Assembly: GCF_000737335.2 (NCBI RefSeq)
Contig: NZ_JMCC02000042.1
Location: 1-64,000 of the forward strand
Origin: Enhygromyxa salina
GTDB lineage: Bacteria > Myxococcota_A > Polyangia > Nannocystales > Nannocystaceae
DNA: 64,000 nucleotides
Direction of reading: 5' to 3'
The notes under the pieces were generated by a model. The model was not told the DNA's origin and ran no database searches. It saw only the letters and a program-made list of their open reading frames with translations. The position numbers were made by a program, and so were the translations under genes. Below, piece by piece: positions 17,640 to 26,285 of this stretch (position 1 is the stretch's first letter; each line of letters opens with the position of its first letter).

Positions 17640-18467
17640 TCAAGCTCCTTCGAACGCCATGCGGTCGCTCACAGACGCTTGGGCTCGCGGCTCGGACTGG
17701 ATCAGCAGCCCCTCTGCGATCAGATCATCGAGCAGCTCGTCGGCCTCGTCCGCTTCGGCGCCCAGCTCGATCGCCGCCGCGACCAGCTCGGCCCGCGGAC
17801 GCGGTGGATCTGCGGCGATCAACAACCCCACCAACGCCGCGGACGCGGTCCCGATCGCCAGCGAACCGTCGCCCTTCGCCTCGATCAACAAGTGCTCCCG
17901 CCCGCCTCGCGGCGGCTTTTGTGGCCACGGCTTGCGCAGCTTCGTCAGCGCCTGCAGCGGCTCCGGCCCAAGCCGCGCGCGGGCGCGCTGGTACCAGGCC
18001 AAGCTGCCCGCGGGGACGCTGACGGGCGCCAACCCAGGCGCAGACCCCAGCCCCGGGTGGCGCTGTCGATCGACCCGCCGGGCGCTGGCCATCGCGGTCT
18101 CGATCGCTCCAATCCCGTGAAGCTTGTCAGACGCCCCAAGCAAGTAGCGCCGCCCAAACACCAGCGCCATCGAGCCGCGCTCGAACACGCAGGCCCGAAA
18201 CGCTGGCGAACTAAAGTACTGATCCACCGCCTCGACCCCGAGCAGCGCCGCGCTGACCGGATACTCATCCAGGATCACATGCAGCGCCCGAGCCCGGCGC
18301 ATGTCGTCGGTTGCGAGCCCCCGCGGATCCACCCCGCGCAGCAGCTCGCGCTCGCGCGGTGACAATTCGTCGAGCGGCGCCGGGCCACGAACGACGCCGG
18401 CATAGACCGGGTCGAACATCATGCACACCAGCGCCTGCTGGATCCGGCGTGGATCGAGCTTGCTCAT
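17640..18467 (-). CDS. Putative partner protein of the DUF692 enzyme
   Basis: A 275-residue cytoplasmic protein. ATG 18467 overlaps the stop of the DUF692 gene in an ATGA, so the two are translationally coupled. MNIO (DUF692) enzymes normally need a partner such as MbnC, TglI or a DUF2063 protein that presents the substrate peptide. The position and size fit that role. The N-terminal 120 residues are helical (LDPRRIQQALVCMMFD, LSPRERELLRGVDPRG), compatible with DUF2063, but I cannot confirm the family. The C-terminal half (GREHLLIEAKGDGSLAIG onward) may form a winged-helix-like domain. Confidence 0.7.
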   Translation of the reverse strand: MSKLDPRRIQQALVCMMFDPVYAGVVRGPAPLDELSPRERELLRGVDPRGLATDDMRRARALHVILDEYPVSAALLGVEAVDQYFSSPAFRACVFERGSMALVFGRRYLLGASDKLHGIGAIETAMASARRVDRQRHPGLGSAPGLAPVSVPAGSLAWYQRARARLGPEPLQALTKLRKPWPQKPPRGGREHLLIEAKGDGSLAIGTASAALVGLLIAADPPRPRAELVAAAIELGAEADEADELLDDLIAEGLLIQSEPRAQASVSDRMAFEGA

Positions 18468-19342
18468 GCGAACCCCTTGCGGCCCGCGACCAGCTCCCGG
18501 GCCCGCTCGAACAGCGGCACGACCTCGGGGATCGAGTTGCGCTCGCACTCGACGACGATCGCCCGCAGGTTGGTGGCCCGCGCGATCGCAGCGCGGGCAA
18601 TTTCCCAGGTCTCTGGCAGCACGTGGGTGCCGTGATCATCTTCGACCCAGCTCAGCCCGTCGGCGAGCAGCTCCCGCCCGCCCGCGATGTGCAGCTCGAT
18701 CACGCGGTCCCACGCGAACCCGTCAAACCCGGTCGTGGGCGCGTGTCCGCGAGCGCGCTGGTACATCGCGAGGTGAGCACAGTCGAGCAGCAGCCCGGTG
18801 TCCGCCGCTTCGGCCACGCGCGAGAAGAACTCGAGCAAGTGCAGGTCACCCACGAACACCGCGCCCGGCGGGTTCTCGGGCAGGACCTCGCGGCCGGTCG
18901 CCTCGCGCAGCCTGGTGATGCCCGCGGCCATCGGCGCGATCGCTTCGGGCACCAACACCGGCGGGAGCAGCAACATCTGCCCGCGGTCGCGCGCGCCAAA
19001 GTGCCACAGCCCAGCGTCGCCACACAGCCAGGCGGGATCCAGCGCGGCGATCCCCTGGCGGACGGCGTCGAGCCAGGCGTCGTCGAAGTCCTCGGGCTCG
19101 TCGAGGTTGATGTCGAGGAAGTGGTAGGTGCTGGGCCAACTACGCGCGGCCCAGGCTCGCGCGTCATCGTCGAGGCCCTTGACGATCTCGACCCCGACCT
19201 CGAGGAAGTTTGCGAAGTCGGGGTGCTCGCGGCGCAGCGTGATTGGATCCAGCGCGCCGTGCTGCTGCCGCGCGCCATACTCGGTGCTCACGCCCAGTCC
19301 CAGGGTTGGCAGCGCGCCCACGCGCTCGAGGAAGCTCGGCAT
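18464..19342 (-). CDS. DUF692 family enzyme (multinuclear iron oxidase, MNIO)
   Basis: A 292-residue TIM-barrel-type protein of the MbnB/TglH/BufB family. These enzymes use a cluster of two or three iron atoms to modify Cys or other residues in ribosomal peptides. Family features visible: GLGVSTEYG near the N-terminus, FLEVGVE, HFLDINLDEPEDFD, GDAGLWHFG, LPENPPG, LLDCAHL, IELHIAGG and DDHGTHVLPETW. These supply the expected His, Asp and Glu ligands. It is followed without a gap by its presumed partner and then a lipoprotein. No short Cys-rich precursor was found beside it. A radical SAM gene starts divergently 90 bases away. Confidence 0.88.
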   Translation of the reverse strand: MPSFLERVGALPTLGLGVSTEYGARQQHGALDPITLRREHPDFANFLEVGVEIVKGLDDDARAWAARSWPSTYHFLDINLDEPEDFDDAWLDAVRQGIAALDPAWLCGDAGLWHFGARDRGQMLLLPPVLVPEAIAPMAAGITRLREATGREVLPENPPGAVFVGDLHLLEFFSRVAEAADTGLLLDCAHLAMYQRARGHAPTTGFDGFAWDRVIELHIAGGRELLADGLSWVEDDHGTHVLPETWEIARAAIARATNLRAIVVECERNSIPEVVPLFERARELVAGRKGFA

Positions 19343-19431
19343 CGCTGGCTGTTTGTATGCGATCTCATCCGACGATGCATGCGGTTCGTTCGGGGTTCAG
19401 CGCTGCGAGGATTCATGATATTCGCGGCTAG

Positions 19432-20688
19432 GTGGCGTCGGAACCGGATCCAGAGGCGTTCTTCGCGGAGCTCGCCGCGACGGCGCTGGCGACGGCCAAG
19501 GCCGCGCCGGAGCTGGTCGATGTCACGCCGCTGATCGGCCGCGGCTGGTGCCTGGGCTTTCGCGTGGCCAACGAGCGGGCCGACATCGTAGAGGTCAACG
19601 CGCTCACCGAGCCCAGCAGCCAACAGCTCACGTACTCGTACCGGCCGGCCAAGCTCGACTCACCCACACGCGAGCGGCGGCTCGACCGTGTCGGTCTGCT
19701 GCTGTGCAAGGCGCTCGAGCGCGTGCCGATCGAGGGTGAGCTCCCGGAGATCGCGGTCGAGATCGAGGCCGAGGACGAGCCGCCGCCGCGCGAGAACATG
19801 AGCTTCTGGCTCCCGGGCGAGTGTGATCGCGGCTGCATTTTCTGTTCGGTCAGCGTTCAGTCGAGCACCGATGGGCGCGCGCTGCGGCTGCCGCTGATGC
19901 AGTCGGGCACGGCCAGCCGCGAGCGTGAGGATCTAGAAGCCAAGCTGCGGGCCCACGCTAGTCGTGCGGCCGAGATCTGCATCGAGTGGTCGGGCAAGGA
20001 CTGCCTGTTGTCGCCGCTGTTCGACGACGGCCTGCGCCTCGCCCACGAGCTGGGGTATCGCGACATGGGCATTCAAACCCCAGGATCGCGCCTGCTCGAG
20101 GACGGCTTCGTTCAGTTCTTGCGCGAGCACTCGGTGGTTCGCGCGGGGCTCACCGCCCACGCGGGCGACGAGGCCACGTTTGACGAGGTTGGGGGCAAAG
20201 CGGGGGCCTACAACACGTTCTGGGCCGGGCTCGAGCAGCTGCTCGCCAACGACTTTCGCGTCTCGCTCGAGGTCCCCTGCGTGGCCAAGACCGTAGATGG
20301 CTTGGCGCAGCATGTGGCCAAGCTCGTCAGCTACCCGTGCAGCATCACCTGCTTTTTTTGGTACCCGGACGAGGACATGGACGGCACCTTTCCCACGATC
20401 GGCATGCCCTATGCGCGCGCGATCGCGGCGCTCGAGCAGCTGCGCGAGCGGGTCCCCGCGCAGCGCGTGGCGATTGACGGGATCCCCGAGTGCGCGGTGG
20501 CGTCGGATCTGCGCGAGCACTTCTTCTGGAGCTACGGCGGCGGCCACATGACCTTCATCGACTTCGAGCGGGTGCCCGCGTGTGCCAGCTGCAGCGCCCG
20601 GGATCGTTGCCCCGGCGTGCCCCCGGTGTACCTGCAACATCACGAGTTCGAGTATCCCCCGCTGCCGGATGTTGCGCCCGCGCAGTGA
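19432..20688 (+). CDS. Radical SAM protein with C-terminal Cys motif
   Basis: A 418-residue enzyme. The radical SAM cluster motif CDRGCIFC (CxxxCxxC) is near residue 131, within LPGECDRGCIFCSVSVQ. A barrel-like region follows, then a C-terminal CASCSARDRCPG motif (about residues 384-395) that could hold an auxiliary iron-sulfur cluster like SPASM or twitch domains. The first 120 residues form a separate N-terminal domain of unknown type. It uses a GTG start at 19432. Divergent from the DUF692 operon with a shared 89-base spacer, it may be co-regulated with it, and peptide modification is a plausible but unproven role. Confidence 0.85.
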   Translation: MASEPDPEAFFAELAATALATAKAAPELVDVTPLIGRGWCLGFRVANERADIVEVNALTEPSSQQLTYSYRPAKLDSPTRERRLDRVGLLLCKALERVPIEGELPEIAVEIEAEDEPPPRENMSFWLPGECDRGCIFCSVSVQSSTDGRALRLPLMQSGTASREREDLEAKLRAHASRAAEICIEWSGKDCLLSPLFDDGLRLAHELGYRDMGIQTPGSRLLEDGFVQFLREHSVVRAGLTAHAGDEATFDEVGGKAGAYNTFWAGLEQLLANDFRVSLEVPCVAKTVDGLAQHVAKLVSYPCSITCFFWYPDEDMDGTFPTIGMPYARAIAALEQLRERVPAQRVAIDGIPECAVASDLREHFFWSYGGGHMTFIDFERVPACASCSARDRCPGVPPVYLQHHEFEYPPLPDVAPAQ

Positions 20689-20696
20689 GGTGAGCT

Positions 20697-21689
20697 TCAG
20701 TCCGCGCTGGCACCCGCGACGCGATCGAGCAGCCACAGCTCGTCGATCGTCTCGAGGTGGGCCCGCAGCCGCTCGATCAACGCAGCGTCGAAGTCGCCGC
20801 TCGACAACGCCTCAGCCAAATACCAAGGCGGTGAGTGCAACGCGGGGGCATCGTATTTTTCTTCTCCGCGCGCGACGGCGGCCTCCCGTCGTTCGAGCAC
20901 GTCCTGGAACACCTGACACGCCCGCCCCTGATCCCCGCTGCGCCACAGGCAATAGCCTCGCTGTTCGCGGGCGAGCTCCCGCCGCCAGGCCTTGCCCTCG
21001 CCAAAGTCGGCGGCTTCGATCGCGGCGTAGGCCGCGACCGCCTCGGTCCACTGTTCGAGATCGTGCAGGCAGTGGGCGCGGTATAGACCCGCCCATGCAT
21101 CGCCCGGCTCGAGCTCGAGCGCTCGGTCGAAGTGCGACAGGGCGCGGGCCGTGTCGCTGGGGGCGTCCATGTAGCAGACGAAGCCGGCGAGGTAGTGGAG
21201 ATCGGCGTCGGCGTCATCGAGCTCGAGTCCCCGAAGGACGGCGCTCGTTGCGATCTTCATCAGCCGCGGCCGCGCGCGGTCGTTGGGTTCGAGGTGCCAG
21301 CCAAGTTCAACGGCCGTCAGCGCTCGGGCATGAAACAGCCTGGGGTCGTCGGGGCCAAGCCGCTCGGACTCGGCGTAGATACGCGCAAAGATCTCCCACT
21401 GCTGCAGCGGTCGCGGTCGCCAGGTCAGGCCGCGCTCATCGAGGTGGATCGCCAGGCGACGCAGGCGGTCGCCCGGGTCGTAGCGCGGATCGGCACACTC
21501 GCGGATGAACGCGCGCAGGTCGAGCGTGTGAAGTTGATCGACGCGGCCGTCGAGCGCGAGCCAGGCTTCGATCCGCGCGTTGAAGTCCTCGTCGGGTGGT
21601 TGCGGTGGCTGCTTCGTGTCTCGTGGCCCGCGCCGCGTGGCGCGAGACTTGGGCACCGGGCCCCCACTCGTGCGAGCGTGGCGTGACAT
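20697..21689 (-). CDS. TPR-repeat protein
   Basis: A 330-residue helical protein with a basic, Pro-rich N-terminus (residues 1-33). Three to four tetratricopeptide-like repeats are visible, clearest at about 160-260 (LHYLAGFVCYMDAPSD...ALSHFDRALELEPGDAWAGLYRAHCLHDLEQW). No signal peptide, so cytoplasmic. It lies 52 bases downstream of the transglutaminase-like gene and probably shares its transcript. Its 3' end meets that of the radical SAM gene eight bases away. A scaffold role is likely; partner unknown. Confidence 0.8.
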   Translation of the reverse strand: MSRHARTSGGPVPKSRATRRGPRDTKQPPQPPDEDFNARIEAWLALDGRVDQLHTLDLRAFIRECADPRYDPGDRLRRLAIHLDERGLTWRPRPLQQWEIFARIYAESERLGPDDPRLFHARALTAVELGWHLEPNDRARPRLMKIATSAVLRGLELDDADADLHYLAGFVCYMDAPSDTARALSHFDRALELEPGDAWAGLYRAHCLHDLEQWTEAVAAYAAIEAADFGEGKAWRRELAREQRGYCLWRSGDQGRACQVFQDVLERREAAVARGEEKYDAPALHSPPWYLAEALSSGDFDAALIERLRAHLETIDELWLLDRVAGASAD

Positions 21690-21741
21690 GGATCGGAACC
21701 TCGCGTTCGAGTCTACACCCAGGGCGCGCGCGGCCGCGGGG

Positions 21742-22722
21742 CTACGCGGGCTGTGACGGCGGCGTCTGTCGCTTGGCCAGCGCCGCGACCACGGCCTTCA
21801 GGTTGCTCGAGAGCCCGTCGCGCGCCGCGAATTGCTCGTAGGCCCGGGCCGGCTGCTCGAGTTGTCCCTCGAGGTGCTGGCGGCGCAGCGCCACATAGTC
21901 TGCCCAGATCGCGGCGGCGGGGGTGGGGACCGCCTCGTTGACACAGGCGAGCGCCGCCGAAGCAGGGGGATGCTCGTCATCGTCGGGGGATGGGCGGATC
22001 ACACCAGCACGGATCGCGTCCGCCGGGTACAGCCCGTGGGTATGGAGGCCGAGGTGGCCCAGCGCGCTGCGGTCCGGCACACCTGGGGGCGGCCGGTTGG
22101 CGAACCTGCTCGCTAGGTAGCGCGCGCGCGGGCTTGGCAGCTCCGGGACGAAGTCGCTCAGGTGGAAGCAAGGCACGTCGGACCACGCGTCCACAAACGC
22201 CGAACCTTGGCGATCGAACGCGTACAGCAGCAGGTGCGAGCCGCCAACCTGATCCGCCAGCCCGGTCTCGAAGAAGTAGGCGAGGTGGCCAAGCTTGCGC
22301 AGCCCCGACCACACGATCAGGTTCGACATCTCGCAGTTGCACATGCCGCTGACGAGGATCGTCATCTTGCGCTTGATGAAGTCGTCGTCCTCGAACGAGT
22401 CGCGGATGTCGAGGTCGGTCTCGCGCTGGGTCACCAGCACGCTGCGGGTCAGCTGGATCAACGCCCGCGCGTGCTCGATCAGATCGTCCGAGCGCGCGCG
22501 CATGGGCTCGGTGATGTGGGCGATCCACAGATCGAACAGCCGTTGTTCGAGGGCGGGGATCGGCGGCAGTCCAGCGAGCCGCCCGGCCACGCGGGTCTCG
22601 GCCCGTGCGGGTCCGAGCTTGGCGAACGCGTCGAACAAGCGCTCACGCTCGACGTCGAGGCGCGCGAGACAATTGCGTCGAAGCGCCGCGCCGACGCCCC
22701 GGGAGGTCCATTGACGCGCCAT
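21742..22722 (-). CDS. Transglutaminase-like protein of unknown role
   Basis: A 326-residue protein. Cys128 or Cys130 (SGMCNCEMSNLIVWSGLRKL), His163 (GGSHLLLYAF) and Asp178 (GSAFVDAWSD) reproduce the order and spacing of the transglutaminase-like/papain-fold Cys-His-Asp triad. The helix after the Cys ending in a G and the aromatic residue after the Asp also fit. The N-terminal 120 residues are helical and basic; the C-terminal 120 residues are unrecognised. No signal peptide. Peptidase, deamidase or cross-linking activity is possible. ATG 22722 is chosen because upstream frame sequence lies antisense to the FAD gene. Confidence 0.6.
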   Translation of the reverse strand: MARQWTSRGVGAALRRNCLARLDVERERLFDAFAKLGPARAETRVAGRLAGLPPIPALEQRLFDLWIAHITEPMRARSDDLIEHARALIQLTRSVLVTQRETDLDIRDSFEDDDFIKRKMTILVSGMCNCEMSNLIVWSGLRKLGHLAYFFETGLADQVGGSHLLLYAFDRQGSAFVDAWSDVPCFHLSDFVPELPSPRARYLASRFANRPPPGVPDRSALGHLGLHTHGLYPADAIRAGVIRPSPDDDEHPPASAALACVNEAVPTPAAAIWADYVALRRQHLEGQLEQPARAYEQFAARDGLSSNLKAVVAALAKRQTPPSQPA

Positions 22723-22915
22723 GGCGCGGTCTAGCAGTGCGCCGCTGCGCCAGCAATGAGCGGCCGTGTCGGCGATCGGCGCTGGAGTCGGCGTTGACAC
22801 CGGATGCTCGAATTCGATCGCGCGTATGCGGATGAAGCGAGTGCTGGCGATCACACCTTCAGCGATTGGCATGGGGGCGTACGACCGCCAGAAGAATCGA
22901 GTACCGTCCGCGTCC

Positions 22916-24499
22916 GTGCCCAAGCTGGTCGACGTGCTCCTCGATCCCGACGCGTTCGCCGACGCGGAGCACCTGCGTCGCGCTGCCGCTCGCAAGGCCA
23001 AGCTGCGCCCTCGCGAGGTCCGCCACGTGGTCGTGCGTCGGCGCAGCGTCGACGCACGCGGTGGCCAGGTTCGGATCCGTGCGCAGGTGGAGGTCTTCAC
23101 CCACGAGCCACCCGCGGCCGCGCGGCCCCGAGCGTGGGAGCTGCCAACGCTGACCGGTGAGTCGCGCGTGGTCATCCTTGGCGCGGGCCCGGCTGGGTTG
23201 TTCGCCGCGCTGGCGCTGGCCCGCGCCGGGGTCCGATCGCTGATCCTCGAGCGCGGTCAGGCGGTCAGCCAGCGCCGCCGCGACGTCGCCGATCTCAGCG
23301 CGCGCGGGGTCTTGCATGCCGACAGCAACTACTGCTTTGGCGAGGGTGGGGCGGGGACCTTCAGCGACGGCAAGCTGTACACGCGCGCCCACAAGCGCGG
23401 TCCCGTCGAGGAGATCCTCAAGGTGCTCGTGGCTCACGGCGCGCCCATGGATCTGCTGGTCGACGCGCGCCCACACATTGGGACCAACCGGCTGCCTGGA
23501 GTCGTGACCAGCCTGCGCGAGCAGCTCGAGCGTGCCGGTGTTCAGGTTCAATTTGGCGCTCGCGCGGTCGGCCTGCTTCACAAAGATCGCGTCGTGACCG
23601 GCGTCGAGCTGCACGGCGGCGACCGCATCGACGCCCAGGCGGTGATCGTCGCAACCGGACACTCGGCCCGCGACGTGGTCCGCTTCGTGCGTGACGCTGG
23701 CGCACAGGTCACCTTCAAGCCGTTCGCGCTCGGGGTCCGGGTCGAGCACTCGCAAGCCGCGATCGATCGGATCCAATATGGCGGATGGGCGGGCCACCCG
23801 GTGCTTGGCGCGGCCAGCTATCGCTTGGTTCAGCGGGTCGGGGACACCTCGGTGTTCTCGTTTTGCATGTGCCCCGGTGGCCACATCGTCCCGGCCGCGA
23901 CCGATCCCGACGGCCAGGTCGTCAACGGCTGGAGCCCTTCGTCACGGCGGGGCCGGTTCGCCAACAGCGGCTTCGTGGCCGAGGTCGGCGCGCCGCAGCT
24001 GCTCGAGGCCGGGCTCGATCCCGCGGATCCGCTGGCGGGGATCGAGCTGCAGCGTCGCTACGAAACGGCCGCGTATTCAGCCGGCGGCGGGGCCTTCGTG
24101 GGTCCGGCCCAGGGCTTGCTCGATCTGGTCCAGGGCCGCTACACGCCAGATCTACCGGCGTGCAGCTACCCGCGCGGGGTGACGTCCGTGCGCCTCGACG
24201 AGCTGCTGGGCCCGTTCGCGGCGCCGATCCAAGCGGCGCTGCGGCAGGTCGCGCAGACCATGCCGGAGTTCCTCAGCCCCGAGGCGCTCGCGGTCGGGGT
24301 CGAGAGCCGGACCAGCGCGCCCTACCGGATCGAGCGCGACCCCACGAGCCTGCAGTCGCCAAGCCTGGCGGGGCTGTATCCCTGCGGTGAGGGTGGTGGG
24401 TTCGCCGGCGGGATCATGTCGGCGGCGCTCGACGGGGTCCGCGTCGCCCAAGCCTGGCTGCAGTCCGACGCGGCGGTCCGCGAAGCCCGTCCGCACTAA
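22916..24499 (+). CDS. FAD-dependent oxidoreductase (COG2509-like)
   Basis: A 527-residue flavoprotein. An N-terminal domain (1-80, VVRRRSVDARG) is typical of the uncharacterised COG2509 dehydrogenases. It is followed by the FAD-binding Rossmann motif VILGAGPAGLFAALALARAG at about residue 85. Later come FGEGGAGTFSDGKLYTR, VIVATGHSARD, CMCPGGHIV and the C-terminal FAD signature LYPCGEGGGFAGGIMSAA. The substrate is unknown in this family. The start is taken as GTG 22916 because homologues begin at this point. Several in-frame ATGs upstream (from 22766) would add about 50 unconserved residues. Confidence 0.85.
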   Translation: MPKLVDVLLDPDAFADAEHLRRAAARKAKLRPREVRHVVVRRRSVDARGGQVRIRAQVEVFTHEPPAAARPRAWELPTLTGESRVVILGAGPAGLFAALALARAGVRSLILERGQAVSQRRRDVADLSARGVLHADSNYCFGEGGAGTFSDGKLYTRAHKRGPVEEILKVLVAHGAPMDLLVDARPHIGTNRLPGVVTSLREQLERAGVQVQFGARAVGLLHKDRVVTGVELHGGDRIDAQAVIVATGHSARDVVRFVRDAGAQVTFKPFALGVRVEHSQAAIDRIQYGGWAGHPVLGAASYRLVQRVGDTSVFSFCMCPGGHIVPAATDPDGQVVNGWSPSSRRGRFANSGFVAEVGAPQLLEAGLDPADPLAGIELQRRYETAAYSAGGGAFVGPAQGLLDLVQGRYTPDLPACSYPRGVTSVRLDELLGPFAAPIQAALRQVAQTMPEFLSPEALAVGVESRTSAPYRIERDPTSLQSPSLAGLYPCGEGGGFAGGIMSAALDGVRVAQAWLQSDAAVREARPH

Positions 24500-24572
24500 A
24501 CGCGGGCGCGCGCACCCTTACCAAACGCGACAGGGGGCGCGACAGGGGGCGCGAGTTGGTCCGGCTCGCCCG

Positions 24573-25340
24573 TCAGTTCAGCACGCAGGTGTCGGCACCT
24601 TCGGCGCTGCAGTTCGCGTCTTCGTTGCAGTAGCACGCGCCGGTGTCGACGTTGCAGATCCCCGCGCCCTCACAGTCCTCGTCGGCTTCACACGGGGCCT
24701 CGGGCGGCGCGCAGTATTTCGCCTCGTCGTCCGCGATCCCCGAGCAGGTGGTCCCGGGCTGCAACAGACAGTCGGTATCGTTCGTGCACGGCTGGAAGCA
24801 AGTCGGCAGGTCCGCGATCGGGTGGCACTCTTGGGGGTCGAGCAGCCCGCCTCCGCAGTCGTCATCGCTGGCGCAGCCGCCGAATTCACACACGCCCTGG
24901 CCGTTGCAAGTCCAGTTGTTGGGGTACGCGTCGCCGGGACAGTCGTCGGCGCCCATCGGGCAGCAATCGATGTCCGCCTCGCAGCCCATGGCGCAGAAGC
25001 CCGCGTCGCCGTCGCCGTCGCCCGTGGTGTCGCCGTCCCCGTCGCCGGAGTCGCCGTCGCCGTCGCCGGAGTCGCCATCGCCATCGCCGGAGTCGCCATC
25101 CCCATCGCCGGAGTCGCCATCCCCGTCGCCAGAGTCGCCGTCGCCGTCGCCCGGGTCGCCATCCCCATCGCCAGAGTTCTCCTCACCGGACTCCCCGTCA
25201 CCGTCGCCATCACCGTCGCCAGAGTCGCCCGTGGTGTCGCTGCCGTTGCCGCTCTCGCCGAGCACGTCGTCGCTCTGGCAGCCAAGCAGCACGAAGGGAA
25301 TGGACAGGGTCAGGGGCAGAAACAAGGTCAATTTACGCAT
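24573..25340 (-). CDS. Gly-Asp linker lipoprotein, Cys-rich
   Basis: A 255-residue lipoprotein: signal peptide RKLTLFLPLTLSIPFVLLGC with lipobox LLGC. A Gly-Asp/Ser linker made of seven-residue SGDGDGD units follows (21-bp DNA repeats around 25040-25190). The C-terminal domain has about 22 Cys (CPMGADDCPGD, CASDDDCGGG, CTNDTDCLLQ, CEADEDCEGAG). Such x-DxDC motifs are common in Nannocystineae surface proteins and are disulfide-rich. Function unknown. ATG 25340 has GGAGGTGCC-type sequence upstream on the other side of the start and gives a proper signal peptide. Confidence 0.85.
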   Translation of the reverse strand: MRKLTLFLPLTLSIPFVLLGCQSDDVLGESGNGSDTTGDSGDGDGDGDGESGEENSGDGDGDPGDGDGDSGDGDGDSGDGDGDSGDGDGDSGDGDGDSGDGDGDTTGDGDGDAGFCAMGCEADIDCCPMGADDCPGDAYPNNWTCNGQGVCEFGGCASDDDCGGGLLDPQECHPIADLPTCFQPCTNDTDCLLQPGTTCSGIADDEAKYCAPPEAPCEADEDCEGAGICNVDTGACYCNEDANCSAEGADTCVLN

Positions 25341-25550
25341 GTCGGAGGTGCCTTTCATGTCGCGCCCACCGTCGCGGGCCGACCTCGAGAGACTACGGAC
25401 GCTGCGGGCTGCGAGCGAACGCGCGGGGCCACCCCAAGCGGGGAGATCTCTGTCAGTACGCGAATTCAACTAGTGGTGGCTGATCTGCGGATCGCGTGGC
25501 CACACTCCCAGATCGAAGCTACGTCGATATGGGGGAGCCGCTGGACCCTG

Positions 25551-25570
25551 CTTCCCCCGAAAAGGGGGAG
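25551..25570 (-). terminator. Candidate hairpin after the signalling operon
   Basis: CTTCCCCCGAAAAGGGGGAG (plus strand) forms a CCCCC/GGGGG stem with T-A and G-T extension around a GAAAA loop. It is five bases past the stop codon of the response regulator gene at 25575. There is no T-tract, so a strict intrinsic terminator is not certain. Confidence 0.45.
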
Positions 25571-25574
25571 GCTC

Positions 25575-26285
25575 TCAGCCGTCGAGCTCGGCCACGCAGA
25601 CCTGCCATAGCTGCTTGGCAGACGCGAGGTTGAGCTTGCCGAGGATCGCCTTGACGTGGCTGCGCACGGTCTCGGCCGCGAGCCCGTGCACCGCCGCGAC
25701 GCTGTTGTAGTCGCGGCCCAACAGCAGATCCGGGACCAGCCGGGCCTCGGCGGGGGTGAGCTGGCCCTGCGCGACGACCATGCGGGCCATCCGATCGAGA
25801 AAGCCGGGCGCGGAGCTGGGCTGATCTTCGCCGGAGGGATCCGTCGTCATCAGGACCTTGAGCCAGGAATCGTGACGCTCGCCCATGGTGGCAGGATCGA
25901 GCCAGCGCCGCAGCTCGGCGCTGCGTTGCTTGGCCGAGGCGATCGCAGACTCGAAGCCTTCGGTGGTGAAGGGCTTGCGCAGCAACCGGTGGACGCCCAG
26001 CGACAGGGCCAGCTGCGCCGCGGACTCGAGCTCGTCGCCGCCGACCAACACCATCGCGCAGGGCAGCGGCGGGAGCCGAAGTTGGCCGACCAGCGCCAAC
26101 CCGTGCCCATCCGCGAGCTGAACGTCGACCACGGCGGCCGCGAAATCACGGGTCGGGTCGCGCAGCAGCTGGCGCGCCGCCGCCAGCGTCGCGACCTCGA
26201 CGGGGGTGAACTCCAGCCGCGTGCACAGCCGAGCGATCATGCGTCGCTCGGGCTGCGCCTCGATAACCAGCAGAACTCGCGTCAT
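25575..26285 (-). CDS. Response regulator with LuxR-type HTH
   Basis: A 236-residue regulator, last gene of the operon. The N-terminal receiver (about 1-120) keeps Asp in AVVDVQLADGHG near residue 54 and Lys in LLRKPFTTEG near 104. However, the usual N-terminal acidic pair is replaced (LLVIEAQPERR), so phosphorylation may be weak or absent. Residues about 170-236 are a LuxR/NarL-type HTH (LTPAEARLVPDLLLGRDYNS, TVRSHVKAILGKLN). The ATG overlaps the stop of the upstream lipoprotein gene as ATGA. Coupling to a kinase and two exported proteins suggests it reports an envelope signal. Confidence 0.88.
   Translation of the reverse strand: MTRVLLVIEAQPERRMIARLCTRLEFTPVEVATLAAARQLLRDPTRDFAAAVVDVQLADGHGLALVGQLRLPPLPCAMVLVGGDELESAAQLALSLGVHRLLRKPFTTEGFESAIASAKQRSAELRRWLDPATMGERHDSWLKVLMTTDPSGEDQPSSAPGFLDRMARMVVAQGQLTPAEARLVPDLLLGRDYNSVAAVHGLAAETVRSHVKAILGKLNLASAKQLWQVCVAELDG

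Noticed and set aside
17640..18467. Naming the MNIO partner mbnC or tglI
   Set aside because: Position fits, but no diagnostic motif is visible and no precursor peptide was found.
25551..25570. Certain intrinsic terminator
   Set aside because: The hairpin is good but lacks a T-tract, so it is listed only at low confidence.
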